The notes: generated by a model from the sequence alone, not told the origin. DNA of 63,431 nt from an uncultured Ruminococcus sp. (GCA_900315975.1 ONBA01000012.1:1-63431), one strand, 5' to 3'; shown: positions 39,313-48,852, counted from the first letter of the stretch. Numbers and translations are program-made.

Positions 39313-40416
39313 ATGGCTGAAATTCGATTCATTAAAACAGTCACGTACGGCGGTTATGACAAAGCCGAAGTCATTCACCGACTCGAATACCTGAATAAAC
39401 AGCTGTTCGACCTCAAAAATGAGCTGAGAGAAACAAAGCTCCTGCTTGAGGACAGTAAAAACGGCAAGGAAATAGAAAAGGGAATCGACGGTGTTCTCGC
39501 CGGCGAAAGAGCAAAGCTTACGGAAACTCAGGTTCAGAATGAGACTCTCACTACCAAGCTCAAAGCCGCTGAAGAAGATAACAGAAAATATGAGAGTGAA
39601 ATCAAAAAGCTGAAAAAAACTGTCGATGAACTCAATTCAAAGCTCACAGACGCTAACAGTCAGCTCGCTGCCGCTAAGGCTGCTGACGAGGCACTCGCAC
39701 TCAGCGCCGTATTCATAGAGGCTAAAAAAACCGCCGATATGCTCGAAAGCACCGCTAAGGAAAAGGCTGACGACCTCGAAAAGACTGCCGCTGAAGCAGC
39801 TGAAAAGTCTATCGCATATGCAAACGACGAAGGCGCTATAATAATCAACGAGGCTCAGCGCCAAGCTGCTGAGATAATCGCCGAGGCAAAGAATAAAGCT
39901 TACGATATGGAACACGCTTCCGAAAATATGAGCGCTGTAGTGCTCGATAAAATGCTCGTTCTCGGCAAACAGCTCAACGATTTCAAGGAAGCTATCATAA
40001 AGTTCGAGGAAATGGGAGTAGGCAATCTCTACGACTGCGAAGAGATACTCATAAAGACCGAAGCTACCCTAAAGGAAGGCGGCGTACCGGTATTCTCCGA
40101 GCCGGCTAATTTCTCGCCTGAATACCCCGACCCGCCCAAGAGAACCGCTGACCTCGAAAGTGAGGACATGAAAAAGCGTAAGAACGAGCTCAATAAACTC
40201 AGACAAATGGCTGAATCTATCAGCAGCAGTAAGGATAAAAAGGACGAAGCTCCCGCTGATGAAAAGGCTGAGCAGAAGCCTGAAACAAAGGACGAAAAGT
40301 CAGACAACAACAAGAAAAACGAAGACGCTAAGAACGATACCGCTGAAAAGAAAAACGGCGGAAAAATCGACCTCGCAGCTCTCGCAGCTCAGGCTCAGGC
40401 ACTTAATAAAAAGTAA
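39313..40416 (+). CDS. DivIVA-like coiled-coil protein
   Basis: A 367-residue protein. The first 35 residues (FIKTVTYGGYDKAEVIHRLE, then YLNKQLFDLK) resemble the membrane-binding N-terminal domain of DivIVA/GpsB proteins (usually FxxxxxGYDxxEVxxFL). A long coiled coil follows (40-235) with an Ala/Glu-rich middle, then a Lys/Glu/Asp-rich disordered C-terminus ending in AALAAQAQALNKK. It may localise the signalling complex to the membrane or the division site. It lies directly before the HydS-like gene. Confidence 0.65.
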   Translation: MAEIRFIKTVTYGGYDKAEVIHRLEYLNKQLFDLKNELRETKLLLEDSKNGKEIEKGIDGVLAGERAKLTETQVQNETLTTKLKAAEEDNRKYESEIKKLKKTVDELNSKLTDANSQLAAAKAADEALALSAVFIEAKKTADMLESTAKEKADDLEKTAAEAAEKSIAYANDEGAIIINEAQRQAAEIIAEAKNKAYDMEHASENMSAVVLDKMLVLGKQLNDFKEAIIKFEEMGVGNLYDCEEILIKTEATLKEGGVPVFSEPANFSPEYPDPPKRTADLESEDMKKRKNELNKLRQMAESISSSKDKKDEAPADEKAEQKPETKDEKSDNNKKNEDAKNDTAEKKNGGKIDLAALAAQAQALNKK

Positions 40417-40490
40417 CATTATACATAGCAAACAACGATATTTCTGATGTTTGCTGAACATATACTTAATTTTACAAGGAGTATCGCACC

Positions 40491-42167
40491 ATGAATGAAA
40501 TAATAATCGTTAAACCGGAAAAGTGCGTGGGCTGTAACTCATGCGTAAGAAACTGTCCGGCTCCGGAAGCAAATACTGTTAAACAGCTTGACGACGGCAG
40601 ATTCATCACATCTGTAAACAACGACAAATGTATCGCCTGCGGCGAATGTGTCCGCACCTGCAACCACGGTGCAAGAGACTATATCGACGACACAGATGAA
40701 TGTATGTCCCACATCATCAAGGAAAAGCTCATCATCATCGTATCCCCTGCTATCAAAGCTGCTCTGCCTACAAAGTGGAAGGGTGTTCTTGACTGGTTCA
40801 AGGGTCAGGGATGTACCATATACGACGGCTCACTCGGTGCCGATATCTGCACATGGGCTCACGTAAGAGCTATCGACCAGGAAACCGTCGGAAACATCGT
40901 TACTCAGCCATGTGCCGCAATCGTAAAGTATATCGAGACATATCAGCCTAAGATGCTTCAGAACCTCTCGCCTATACATAGCCCTATCGCCTGCGGAGCT
41001 ATCTTCATAAAGAAGTACCTGCGCCGCAACAATCCTATCGCTTACTTGTCGCCATGTATAGCGAAAAAGTTAGAGTTCAGCGATACAGGTCTCGTTGACT
41101 ACAACGTTACTATCGACAAGCTCATGGAGTATTTCGAGCGCAACGGAATCAGTATCCCCGTTGACACAAGCGACAACTTTGAATATAAATTCGACGAACA
41201 GCAGGGTCAGCTCGGAAGTATCTATTCTCGTCCGGGCGGACTCAGAGACAACCTCTGGCTCCACCTCCCTGACCTCAACATCACCAATTCCGAAGGTGTT
41301 CACAAGGTTTTCGGCGAGCTTGATATGTACGCAAGAATGCCTGAGTCAAAGCACCCGCAGGTGTTTGACGTTCTCTCATGTGAGTTCGGATGCAACGTTG
41401 GTCCCGCAGCAAAGACAAATCAGACAGTTTTCGACGTTATGTCAGTTATGCGCAAGGTTGAGAATGAGGCTAAAAACCGCCGCAAGTCCGGTTTTATGGG
41501 CAGAGGCGACGACAAGCTCTTCAAGCGTTTCGACGACGAGCTCCGCCTTTCCGACTTCCTCCGCAACTACAAGCCTTCCGTTCCTACACCGGTACCGTCT
41601 GAGCAGCAGCTTCAGCCGATATACGAGAAAATGGGCAAGCATACCAAGGAGGATAAGGAGTACGATTGCCACGCTTGCGGATTCGACACCTGCCGTGACA
41701 TGGCTATCGCTATATCACGCGGTCTCAACACTCCCGAAAACTGCGTTATCTACGCTAAGTCTGTTCTTCTCGCAAGGCACTCTGCCCTCACCCTCCAGCA
41801 TGAGAAACTCGCTGAGATAACTTCAGAATGTCTCGAGCTCTCAGGAAAGCTGAATGAGGACGTTGTAAATATCACCAGCAGCATGAACTCCATCGACGAG
41901 TCAACATCTGCTACAAAGGAGCGTGCAAACGTTGTTAAGGACCTTCTCCAGAACATCGTTACATTCTGCTCCGATAACCCGACTATGGACTCGGAAAGCG
42001 TCAACCAGCTCATCGGCATACTCAATATGACTATCGACGCTTTCAGTGCACTCGACGATAACGTAACCACCACAACCGAGAGCTCTGAGGCTATCAGCAA
42101 GTCTATCTCAGAGATAACTTCACTCGTCGGAGACCTCAATAAGGTACTCGTAAAGACTACCGAGTAA
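40491..42167 (+). CDS. HydS-like sensory [FeFe]-hydrogenase domain protein
   Basis: A 558-residue protein with AAGGAG. Residues 1-75 are a 2[4Fe-4S] ferredoxin (CVGCNSCVRNC and CIACGECVRTC). Residues 80-320 are an H-cluster domain with the motifs TQPC (Cys141), SPCIAKKLEF (Cys189) and SCEFGC (Cys297, Cys301). Residues 393-418 hold one more cluster motif (CHACGFDTC ... C). The last 130 residues form a chemoreceptor-like helical signalling tail. The changed L1 motif (QPC, not SCC) and the lack of partner subunits fit the group C sensory type, not a catalytic enzyme. I infer H2 or redox sensing. Confidence 0.85.
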   Translation: MNEIIIVKPEKCVGCNSCVRNCPAPEANTVKQLDDGRFITSVNNDKCIACGECVRTCNHGARDYIDDTDECMSHIIKEKLIIIVSPAIKAALPTKWKGVLDWFKGQGCTIYDGSLGADICTWAHVRAIDQETVGNIVTQPCAAIVKYIETYQPKMLQNLSPIHSPIACGAIFIKKYLRRNNPIAYLSPCIAKKLEFSDTGLVDYNVTIDKLMEYFERNGISIPVDTSDNFEYKFDEQQGQLGSIYSRPGGLRDNLWLHLPDLNITNSEGVHKVFGELDMYARMPESKHPQVFDVLSCEFGCNVGPAAKTNQTVFDVMSVMRKVENEAKNRRKSGFMGRGDDKLFKRFDDELRLSDFLRNYKPSVPTPVPSEQQLQPIYEKMGKHTKEDKEYDCHACGFDTCRDMAIAISRGLNTPENCVIYAKSVLLARHSALTLQHEKLAEITSECLELSGKLNEDVVNITSSMNSIDESTSATKERANVVKDLLQNIVTFCSDNPTMDSESVNQLIGILNMTIDAFSALDDNVTTTTESSEAISKSISEITSLVGDLNKVLVKTTE

Positions 42168-42242
42168 AAGATTTTAATTAACTCTCTGTATATTTCAGCC
42201 TAAAATTTATAAAATCGAATCATTCTGCTATAGAATGAACTG

Positions 42243-42303
42243 CGCCGAACATCGGTTTTTGTGCAATGTGTTCAAAAACTGACTATATGTTCGGCGTTTT
42301 TTT
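42243..42303 (+). terminator. Terminator after the HydS-like gene
   Basis: CGCCGAACAT (42243-42252) pairs with ATGTTCGGCG (42287-42296), followed by seven T. An inner GTTTTTG/CAAAAAC stem extends the structure. Confidence 0.85.
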
Positions 42304-42305
42304 CC

Positions 42306-42334
42306 TTGACATTAGTTCAATTAAGTGCTATAAT
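42306..42334 (+). promoter_or_regulatory. Promoter of the LRR-kinase-VWA-PP2C operon
   Basis: TTGACA (42306), 17-bp spacer, TATAAT (42329), immediately after the hydS terminator. The leader has a bulged hairpin (CGCTC 42379 with GAGCG 42420, enclosing GCAGCAG/CTGCTGC at 42390-42408) just before the AGGAGGG ribosome site, which may modulate translation. Confidence 0.8.
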
Positions 42335-42445
42335 TAAGCTATAAATAATGCGTGTATCTGTAATATTTGATACAAATTCGCTCGGCTCCGCAGCAGCTCT
42401 TCTGCTGCCCCTCTTCGCTGAGCGCTAAATGTCAGGAGGGAAATT

Positions 42446-43480
42446 ATGCAGTGCGAAAAATGCGGTACTGAACTTAAACCTAAGTACGTTGCCTGCCCGA
42501 ACTGTGGCGCGCCCGTCCCGCAGACTATAGACGGCTTTGAAAATACTATCGACTTTCAGCATGAGCTCAGAGCGATAGTCGTAGACAACGGCCCGAGAGC
42601 AGTAATGGATAAAACACGATTCATCGGTCTGCTTTACGACCACGTCCCCGACCACAACAAAGAGCGCAGGCTTCTTCAAAATATGTACAATCAGGGCGTT
42701 TTTAAAATGCTCCTTGAGGACGAAAACAGAGAAATCGCTATCATGAAGGCGAAGAGCTTCATGCTGAGCGACGTTTTCCTCGCTGAAAATGCTGCCGAAT
42801 TCGTTCTCGCTTGCTTTACTTACCTTCTCGGCTGGCCTTACGAATCATCAATGAGGATCCTCCCCGATGACCTCGAACCTGAGCCTGAGCCTGAAAAGAA
42901 ACCTGCACACGTAAGTATAGATACAAAGATATTCCGCCCGATAGATGCCGTAAGGTACCGCCTCAGAAGCAATATCGAAATAGCGGAAGGCTACACCAAG
43001 ATAGAAAGCTTCTGCTTCGACGGTTTCGGTTCACTAAGAACGGTCAAGCTCCCCTCTTCGCTCCTCGCGATAGGCGATTATGCCTTTTCTTCATGCAAGC
43101 GCCTGAGAGGTCTTGAACTTCCGGATACGCTCAGAGTTATAAAACAGGGCGCATTCTGCCAGTGTGCAAAGCTCGCAATGGTAAAGATACCAAGCGGTAT
43201 CCTTGAGATAGAAGACAGTACATTCTCGTTCTGTACAAGCCTCGAAACGATAGATATCCCCGATACCGTAAGCAGTATCGGTGCAGAAGCATTCTCAGGA
43301 TGTGAGAAGCTCAGAAAACTCTATCTCCCCGACAGCGTAAAGTTCATAGATGCTAACGCTTTCTCCTATTGCCCCAATCTCACTATCCATTGCTTTGAAA
43401 ATTCTTATGTTCATAAATTCTGCCTGTCAAACCGTATCAATTTCAGACTTGTTACTACAGCAGGCATTGAAGAGGATTAA
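42446..43480 (+). CDS. Zinc-ribbon protein with BspA-type leucine-rich repeats
   Basis: A 344-residue protein. The N-terminus is a zinc ribbon (CEKCG ... CPNCG). Residues 30-140 form a helical domain. Residues about 165-335 contain five LRR_5 (BspA) units, such as LPSSLLAIGDYAFSSCKRLR and IPDTVSSIGAEAFSGCEKLR. There is no signal peptide, so in contrast to most BspA proteins this one should be cytoplasmic and may act as a protein-binding scaffold for the kinase and phosphatase encoded next. Confidence 0.8.
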   Translation: MQCEKCGTELKPKYVACPNCGAPVPQTIDGFENTIDFQHELRAIVVDNGPRAVMDKTRFIGLLYDHVPDHNKERRLLQNMYNQGVFKMLLEDENREIAIMKAKSFMLSDVFLAENAAEFVLACFTYLLGWPYESSMRILPDDLEPEPEPEKKPAHVSIDTKIFRPIDAVRYRLRSNIEIAEGYTKIESFCFDGFGSLRTVKLPSSLLAIGDYAFSSCKRLRGLELPDTLRVIKQGAFCQCAKLAMVKIPSGILEIEDSTFSFCTSLETIDIPDTVSSIGAEAFSGCEKLRKLYLPDSVKFIDANAFSYCPNLTIHCFENSYVHKFCLSNRINFRLVTTAGIEED

Positions 43481-43522
43481 TACAATGACAGCAAATACCA
43501 CATACGGAAAGGATGAAATGAT

Positions 43523-44866
43523 ATGACAGAACTTGAAATTGGTCAGGAAGTCGAACTCGAATTCGGCGGAAAAGCCAAGGTTTTAAGTGTTATAGGCAGC
43601 GGTGGTCAAGGTACCGTTTACCTCGTACGTTTCAACGGTCAGAAATGGGCGCTCAAATGGTACGACATTGACAAAATGAAAAAGCCTAAGGAGTTCCTCA
43701 AAAACCTCCGCAGCAATATTGCCGACGGCCCGCCGGATAATAAGTTCCTCTGGCCAAAATACCTCACCAAGGAAGCTGAGGACGGCACTTTCGGATACAT
43801 CATGGACCTCAAGCCAGAAGGCTTCGATTCCTTCGTTGATATCCTCAATACCTACAAACTCGAAATTGACCCCCTCACAGGTCACGCAGTAAAGAAAAAT
43901 GTAAAGTTCAGCAGTCTCAATGCTATGATAACTGCTGTAATCAATATCGTAAACTCATTCCGCCTCCTCCACAGAGCCGGAAAGAGCTATCAGGACCTTA
44001 ACGACGGAGGTTTCTTCATCAACGTCAATACCGGTGCAGTCCTCGTCTGTGACTGTGATAACATCGCTCCTGACGGAAGCAACTTCGGTATCGGCGGTAA
44101 ACCCGGATACATGGCTCCTGAAGTCGTAAGAGGTATCGCTCAGCCAAACGTTCAGACCGATAAGTACTCACTTGCAGTCGTTCTGTTCAAGCTCCTCTTC
44201 CGCGGTGACCCAATGGAAGGCGAAAAGGTCGTAAGAGATGTATGTCTTACAGAGTCCTCTGAGCTAAAGCACTACGGTCAGAACGCAGTATTCGTATACG
44301 ACCCCAACGACGCTTCAAACCGCCCGGTAAGAGGTATCCACGATAACGTTATCAAGTTCTGGAGAATCTACCCGGATTACATTAAAGACGCTTTCATCCG
44401 CTCGTTTACTACCGGTATCAGCGACCCGACAAAGCGTATAATCGAGAACGAATGGCAGAAACTCTTCATCAGACTCCGCTCTGAGATCATTATGTGCGGC
44501 TGCGGAAGAACAAACTTCGCTTCAATGTTCGTTCAGCCGAATGAAAAAACATTCAAGTGCCCGAAATGCGGCATGGAATTCGCAACCCTCGGATTCAGCG
44601 ACAGAAAGAATCGTATGCCGCTGTACCTCGGATGCAAGTTCTACGAATGCGAGATTATCCCTGAATCTGAAGAATTCATGAAGGTCGCAGGAGAGCTTGT
44701 TGAGAATAAGCTCAAACCCGGCGTTCTCGGTATCAAGAATTGCTCAGACAGAAAATGGCGTGCAAAAATGCCGGACGGCGTTTTTTACGATATAGCTCCG
44801 GGAAAGGGTTTCCCGGTATGGCAGGGTCTGGAAATCGACTTCGGCGAGATAAAAGCCCAAATCTAA
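43523..44866 (+). CDS. Ser/Thr protein kinase with C-terminal zinc ribbon (TerY-P type)
   Basis: A 447-residue kinase. Gly-loop IGSGGQGTVYLV (residues 24-35), Lys45 in WALKWY, catalytic loop SYQDLNDGGFF (Asp158), metal-binding CDCDN (near 177-180), activation segment end GKPGYMAPEV. The residue at +5 from Asp158 is Gly, not the usual Asn; Asp161 may compensate. After the kinase, residues 330-360 form a zinc ribbon (CGCGRT ... CPKCGM), as in kinases of TerY-P triads. It probably phosphorylates partners in this cluster, opposed by the PP2C encoded downstream. Confidence 0.85.
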   Translation: MTELEIGQEVELEFGGKAKVLSVIGSGGQGTVYLVRFNGQKWALKWYDIDKMKKPKEFLKNLRSNIADGPPDNKFLWPKYLTKEAEDGTFGYIMDLKPEGFDSFVDILNTYKLEIDPLTGHAVKKNVKFSSLNAMITAVINIVNSFRLLHRAGKSYQDLNDGGFFINVNTGAVLVCDCDNIAPDGSNFGIGGKPGYMAPEVVRGIAQPNVQTDKYSLAVVLFKLLFRGDPMEGEKVVRDVCLTESSELKHYGQNAVFVYDPNDASNRPVRGIHDNVIKFWRIYPDYIKDAFIRSFTTGISDPTKRIIENEWQKLFIRLRSEIIMCGCGRTNFASMFVQPNEKTFKCPKCGMEFATLGFSDRKNRMPLYLGCKFYECEIIPESEEFMKVAGELVENKLKPGVLGIKNCSDRKWRAKMPDGVFYDIAPGKGFPVWQGLEIDFGEIKAQI

Positions 44867-44893
44867 TTTCAGCTTACTGAAAGGATGTATCTT

Positions 44894-45763
44894 ATGATTA
44901 ATGAAAATATGACAGAGCAGGATGTTAATGAAGTAATGGATTCAGCAGCTGCACCTGCCGATACAGCAGAAACAGCTTTACCTGATAACAACACAGCAGA
45001 CGATCTGCTCGATTTCGACGACGATCCCCTCAGCGCAACAGGCGTTTCAAGAAAAAGTCTCGTTATCTTCTTCCTTATCGATACTTCAGGAAGTATGAAA
45101 GGTAAGAAAATGGGCGAGCTCAATACCGTTATGGAAGAGCTTATCCCCGAGATCCGTAAGGTCGGCGAAGCTGATACCGAGGTTAAGGTAGCAGTTCTCA
45201 CCTTCTCTACAGACGTAAGATGGATGTACTCAGCTCCTATCCCGATAGAGGAATTCGAGTGGGCACGTCTCCGTGCAAGCGGTGTTACAAGCCTCGGTGC
45301 AGCATTCAAGGAGCTCAATGCAAGAATGTCGCGTAACGGCTTCCTCAACTCCCCTTCACTCTCATTCGCTCCCGTTATCTTCCTCATGACCGATGGTTAT
45401 CCCTCCGATGACTATAAGGCTGGTCTCAACGAACTCAGAAACAACAGCTGGTATAAGTTCGGACTCAAAGCCGCTCTCGGTATCGGAAGCGAGGCAAATG
45501 ATAACGTTCTTGCTGAATTCACAGGCTCAGCTGATACTGTTGTTCACGCTTACTCAGGCGGTCAGCTCGCTCAGATGATCAAGATCATCGCTGTAACTTC
45601 ATCACAGATCGGCAGCAAGAGTATGACTCTCTCCGACGATACAAGCCATGAGCTCGGTGAAGAGGACGTTTTCGCAGCTAAGCAGAAACTCCTCGGTCAG
45701 CAGATACAGGAACTCGTTAACAAAGCGGATACAGACGATGTTCCCTTCGATACAGGTTGGTAA
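44894..45763 (+). CDS. VWA-domain protein (TerY-like)
   Basis: Start at MINENMTEQDVNEVMDSAAA (289 residues); the earlier in-frame ATG lies inside the AAAGGATG ribosome site. The VWA domain (residues about 55-230) has a complete MIDAS: DTSGSMKG, Thr in ASGVTSLG, and Asp in MTDGYPSDD. It is cytoplasmic, with no signal peptide. TerY proteins bind metal-dependent ligands in tellurium-resistance/stress systems and in the TerY-P triad with a kinase and a PP2C, the same three-gene order as here. Confidence 0.85.
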   Translation: MINENMTEQDVNEVMDSAAAPADTAETALPDNNTADDLLDFDDDPLSATGVSRKSLVIFFLIDTSGSMKGKKMGELNTVMEELIPEIRKVGEADTEVKVAVLTFSTDVRWMYSAPIPIEEFEWARLRASGVTSLGAAFKELNARMSRNGFLNSPSLSFAPVIFLMTDGYPSDDYKAGLNELRNNSWYKFGLKAALGIGSEANDNVLAEFTGSADTVVHAYSGGQLAQMIKIIAVTSSQIGSKSMTLSDDTSHELGEEDVFAAKQKLLGQQIQELVNKADTDDVPFDTGW

Positions 45764-45811
45764 ACAGACCTTATTCCCGCTAAAATCTAAAGGAAGGAGT
45801 CCTGAGTTAAA

Positions 45812-46726
45812 ATGTTCAATGGTTTCAGTCACTCGGTCAAGGGTGCCAGTCATGAAAAAACAGGTCTGGTTTGTCAGGACAGTTCTGCCTATAAGGTCTG
45901 CGATGATTACGCTGTCTGCGTCGTAGCAGACGGTCACGGCAGTAAAAAACACTTCCGCAGCAATTTAGGTTCTAAATTCGCTGTTGAAGCTACTATATCC
46001 ACTATTGACAGATTCTACGCCGAGAAAGAGGATTTTGAGGAAAGTCTGCCAAAGAATTACAAGAGGATCATTAAGAATATCCAGAAACAGATCATAACTG
46101 ACTGGAACGATCTTGTCAGAGACCACCTTGCGGCAAATCCCGTTACAGATGAGGAAAAAAGCAAGTTCACAGATGAAGAATTTGAAGCGATCCCACCTGA
46201 ATCATACTACGGAACCACCCTGATCGTTGGTGTAGCAGGAAAGAATTTCACTTTCGGCGTTCAGATCGGTGACGGTACTCTCGTTGCTATCTTTGATGAC
46301 GGCAAGGCTGTAATGCCTATGGAGTATAACGAAGCAGCTCCTGCTAACGTTACAGCTTCTATGTGCAACTCAAATGCAGCAAGTATGTTCAGTGGATTCT
46401 ACCGCGATAAACAAAAGCTCATAGCTATGTTTACATCTACTGACGGACTCTATACCTCTTTCGGAAGCGAGTTTGACTTCCTCGATTACCATACGATAAT
46501 CACAAGTCAGCTCTTTGATCTCGAAAACTTCAAAAAGATCATTGTAAATAACCTTACAAAACGTGCGCATTTCGGTACAGAAGATGATATCTCACTCTCA
46601 TGTATTTTCAATAATGAACTTCTCGTAGAGAAACGAGCTCTTATTGAAGGCGAAGTTCAAGCAAACAAAAAACGTGCGGCTGACAGAAAAGCTGAAAGGC
46701 TTAAAAAGCACGTTGAAACTGAATAA
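45812..46726 (+). CDS. PP2C-type Ser/Thr phosphatase (TerY-P type)
   Basis: A 304-residue phosphatase with AAGGAGG. PPM motifs are visible: Asp-containing [52 protein letters not shown] and [10 protein letters not shown]. All main metal-binding acidic residues appear present, so it should be active. It removes phosphate from Ser/Thr and probably opposes the kinase of the same operon. The C-terminus is Lys/Arg/Glu-rich. Confidence 0.9.
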   Translation: MFNGFSHSVKGASHEKTGLVCQDSSAYKVCDDYAVCVVADGHGSKKHFRSNLGSKFAVEATISTIDRFYAEKEDFEESLPKNYKRIIKNIQKQIITDWNDLVRDHLAANPVTDEEKSKFTDEEFEAIPPESYYGTTLIVGVAGKNFTFGVQIGDGTLVAIFDDGKAVMPMEYNEAAPANVTASMCNSNAASMFSGFYRDKQKLIAMFTSTDGLYTSFGSEFDFLDYHTIITSQLFDLENFKKIIVNNLTKRAHFGTEDDISLSCIFNNELLVEKRALIEGEVQANKKRAADRKAERLKKHVETE

Positions 46727-46755
46727 AATCTAAAGAAAGGAATTTGGTGTTTGAT

Positions 46756-48006
46756 ATGGAAATCAACGCACTCTATGATACCGCCAAAAATTTTGCCGGC
46801 ATCTTAAAGGAGAAGTATCCCAGTCTTGAATCTGATCCTGATGCCTGTCTCGCGATCATCGTTGCAGATACCGGCGATTTCTTCTCCGGTGTATCGAGCG
46901 TTACTATCAACGAAGGAACTCCGGAAGTTCTTCCCGCTGAGAAGATCGCAGCAATGTCCCTCGTTACATCAGGCGCAAAGGCAAGCCAGATGATTATTAT
47001 TACGCTCGAGGATTACGGATTCTCTGACCCGAGCGAAGATGCTCTCCGCATCCTCATAAACGCTTCTCCTGAGAACGGCAGCTGTCAGGTTGCCCTCTCC
47101 CCTGATGAAGCTTCTCCGGCAGCAGGACTCCTCCCAAATGCCGCAGCTGACTTCCTCAGCGGTTATGACGATGCAGATGTTCCCGAAACAGCAGCTGCTC
47201 CCGCAGCTGACACAAATGTCGCTTCTACAGCATCACTCGGTGCTCCCGCTGAATTTGCAAACGGATTCGATGTTGACGAAACAAATGAATTCGCAGCAGC
47301 AGGCGGTGCTTCATCAGACGTTAAGTCATTCTTCGACCAGCCCGCAGATGCTCAGCAGCAGGGCGCAAGCGGATTCAATAATCCTTATGCAGCTCCTCAG
47401 CAGGGTGTAAACCCGCAGCAGGGCGGTTTCCCGCAGCAGGGCGGCTATCCCCAGCAGGGCGGTTTCCCGCAGCAGGGTTATCCTCAGCAGGGTTATCCCC
47501 AGCAGGGCTATCCTCAGCAGGGCTATCCTCAGGGTTACCCGCAGCAGGGCTATCCTCAGCAGGGCTATCCTCAGGGTTACCCGCAGCAGGGCTATCCTCA
47601 GCAGGGCTACCCTCAGCAGGGTTATCCTCAGCAGGGCGGTTTCCCGCAGGCTAACCCATACAATGGCGGAAATCCCGGCTCAGTTTACCAGCAGGGCGGT
47701 TTCCCGCAGCAGCAGGGCGGTTTCCCACAGGCTACCCCCTACGGCGCAGGCGGTCACGGTTCCGTATATCAGCGTAACTCTGTTATGCTCGGCGGAAATG
47801 CAGGTCAGACAAGCAGCGTAATGCTCTCAAATGAGGGCGGCGGCGCTTTCAAGAAACGCCTCTCTAACTTCCTCGAAGACGATGATGGTCCTATTCCGGG
47901 CGTAGACGACGCTGGCGAGAGTATGTCAAAGGCAGATATGCTCAAACAGGCTAAGGAAAGAAAAAAAGTCGCTAAAGCCAACGTAGGATTCAAGAAAAAG
48001 TTATAA
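46756..48006 (+). CDS. Protein with deaminase-like N-domain and Pro-Gln-Gly-Tyr repeats
   Basis: Start is uncertain: ATG at 46756 ([20 protein letters not shown], 416 residues) or GTG at 46747. Residues 1-120 look like a cytidine-deaminase fold: [20 protein letters not shown], then [20 protein letters not shown], with the Glu kept but the zinc ligands absent, so a non-catalytic relative is likely. Residues about 220-330 are low-complexity PQQGYPQQG repeats. The C-terminus (residues about 350-416) ends in a basic helix. It is the last gene of the kinase operon and may be its substrate or condensing scaffold. Confidence 0.6.
   Translation: MEINALYDTAKNFAGILKEKYPSLESDPDACLAIIVADTGDFFSGVSSVTINEGTPEVLPAEKIAAMSLVTSGAKASQMIIITLEDYGFSDPSEDALRILINASPENGSCQVALSPDEASPAAGLLPNAAADFLSGYDDADVPETAAAPAADTNVASTASLGAPAEFANGFDVDETNEFAAAGGASSDVKSFFDQPADAQQQGASGFNNPYAAPQQGVNPQQGGFPQQGGYPQQGGFPQQGYPQQGYPQQGYPQQGYPQGYPQQGYPQQGYPQGYPQQGYPQQGYPQQGYPQQGGFPQANPYNGGNPGSVYQQGGFPQQQGGFPQATPYGAGGHGSVYQRNSVMLGGNAGQTSSVMLSNEGGGAFKKRLSNFLEDDDGPIPGVDDAGESMSKADMLKQAKERKKVAKANVGFKKKL
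47402..47730 (+). repeat. PQQGYPQ-coding repeat array
   Basis: About 20 units of the types CCGCAGCAGGGCGGTTTC and CCTCAGCAGGGCTAT at 12- to 18-bp spacing. The units are very similar, so the length is likely to vary between strains. Confidence 0.9.
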
Positions 48007-48009
48007 TTT

Positions 48010-48037
48010 CATGACCTCCGCCATCAAGGCGGCGGAG
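48010..48037 (+). terminator. Hairpin after the kinase operon
   Basis: GACCTCCGCC pairs with GGCGGAGGTC around an 8-nt loop. The following bases are not a clear T-run, so termination may be partial or Rho-dependent. Confidence 0.6.
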
Positions 48038-48133
48038 GTCAATACTCATCTTTTGCAATGTTACAAAGCCTTGCCGCTTTAACGCGAAAAATTTGTCAGA
48101 AATGTACTTTTTGTTCATATTTGCGTTTTTCGC

Positions 48134-48197
48134 TTGCAAAGTATGTGGTCTTATGATATAATAAAAGTGTGAGATATAGCTATTTTTAGCTATATCT
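48134..48197 (+). promoter_or_regulatory. Promoter and leader hairpin of the 48259 gene
   Basis: TTGCAA (48134), 17 bp, TATAAT (48157). The leader starts with an 11-bp perfect inverted repeat, AGATATAGCTA and TAGCTATATCT, around TTTT (48172-48197). It could be an operator or a 5' stabilising hairpin. Confidence 0.75.
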
Positions 48198-48258
48198 GTT
48201 AACTTGATTCATAACGACAGTTCAGTATTATATTTTTAATGTCAAGGAAGGTATATTT

Positions 48259-48795
48259 ATGACTCATTTGCTAAATATAGATGAAGCTGTTGACCGAAAA
48301 TTTCTTGTCACCAAAAACATGAAGGGTCAGGCTGAAACCGGTACTATTATTCATGTTATGGACGCTGAGAATAATTCCGGCGGAAGTGTCAATGTAACTT
48401 ATCGTGTCGCTCGCTTCAACGAAAAATTCCACGATTATCAGGATTATACCGCCAAGTTTGATAGTCTCGCTGCATTCTGCAAATGGGCTCAGCCGGACAA
48501 TTTCATTGCGCGTAATTACGAAATGCTCTCTATAAGAGATATCCAGCACTATATCAAGGTCAAGAACAGAACTTTCGCTTCTTTCTGCCTTCCTATCATT
48601 CTCATAGCTGCTGTTATCATCTGGGCACTTCTCTTCATCGTTCTTGGTGCTGGAATCCCTATGATAATTATTGGAGTAGTTCTTACTTGTGCTGCTGCTC
48701 TCGGAATCCTTGTTGTTTTCAAGAAGCAAAAGAAAAAGGAAAGAGTCCGCTTGTATCAGAAGATTAGTTCAAACTGGGGCGTTGTTATCAAGTAA
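48259..48795 (+). CDS. Two-helix membrane protein of the element
   Basis: A 178-residue protein. The cytoplasmic N-terminal domain of 110 residues is beta-rich (VNVTYRVARFNEKFHDYQDY). Two membrane helices lie close together (residues about 115-132 and 134-152, LPIILIAAVIIWALLFIVLG, then GIPMIIIGVVLTCAAAL), followed by a basic tail (KKQKKKERVRL). It has its own promoter and terminator. It may anchor or report to the signalling genes; no family is recognised. Confidence 0.6.
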   Translation: MTHLLNIDEAVDRKFLVTKNMKGQAETGTIIHVMDAENNSGGSVNVTYRVARFNEKFHDYQDYTAKFDSLAAFCKWAQPDNFIARNYEMLSIRDIQHYIKVKNRTFASFCLPIILIAAVIIWALLFIVLGAGIPMIIIGVVLTCAAALGILVVFKKQKKKERVRLYQKISSNWGVVIK

Positions 48796-48816
48796 CGTTT
48801 CAGCTCATATGCATTC

Positions 48817-48852
48817 AAAGGCTTTCGGAGTTTTCTCCGGAAGCTTTTTTTG
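48817..48852 (+). terminator. Intrinsic terminator
   Basis: GGCTTTCGGAG-tttt-CTCCGGAAGC followed by TTTTTTTG. It isolates the integrase operon from the cargo. Confidence 0.85.

Noticed and set aside
40491..42167. Catalytic [FeFe]-hydrogenase HydA
   Set aside because: The L1 motif is altered, electron-transfer partner subunits are absent and the C-terminus is a signalling tail.
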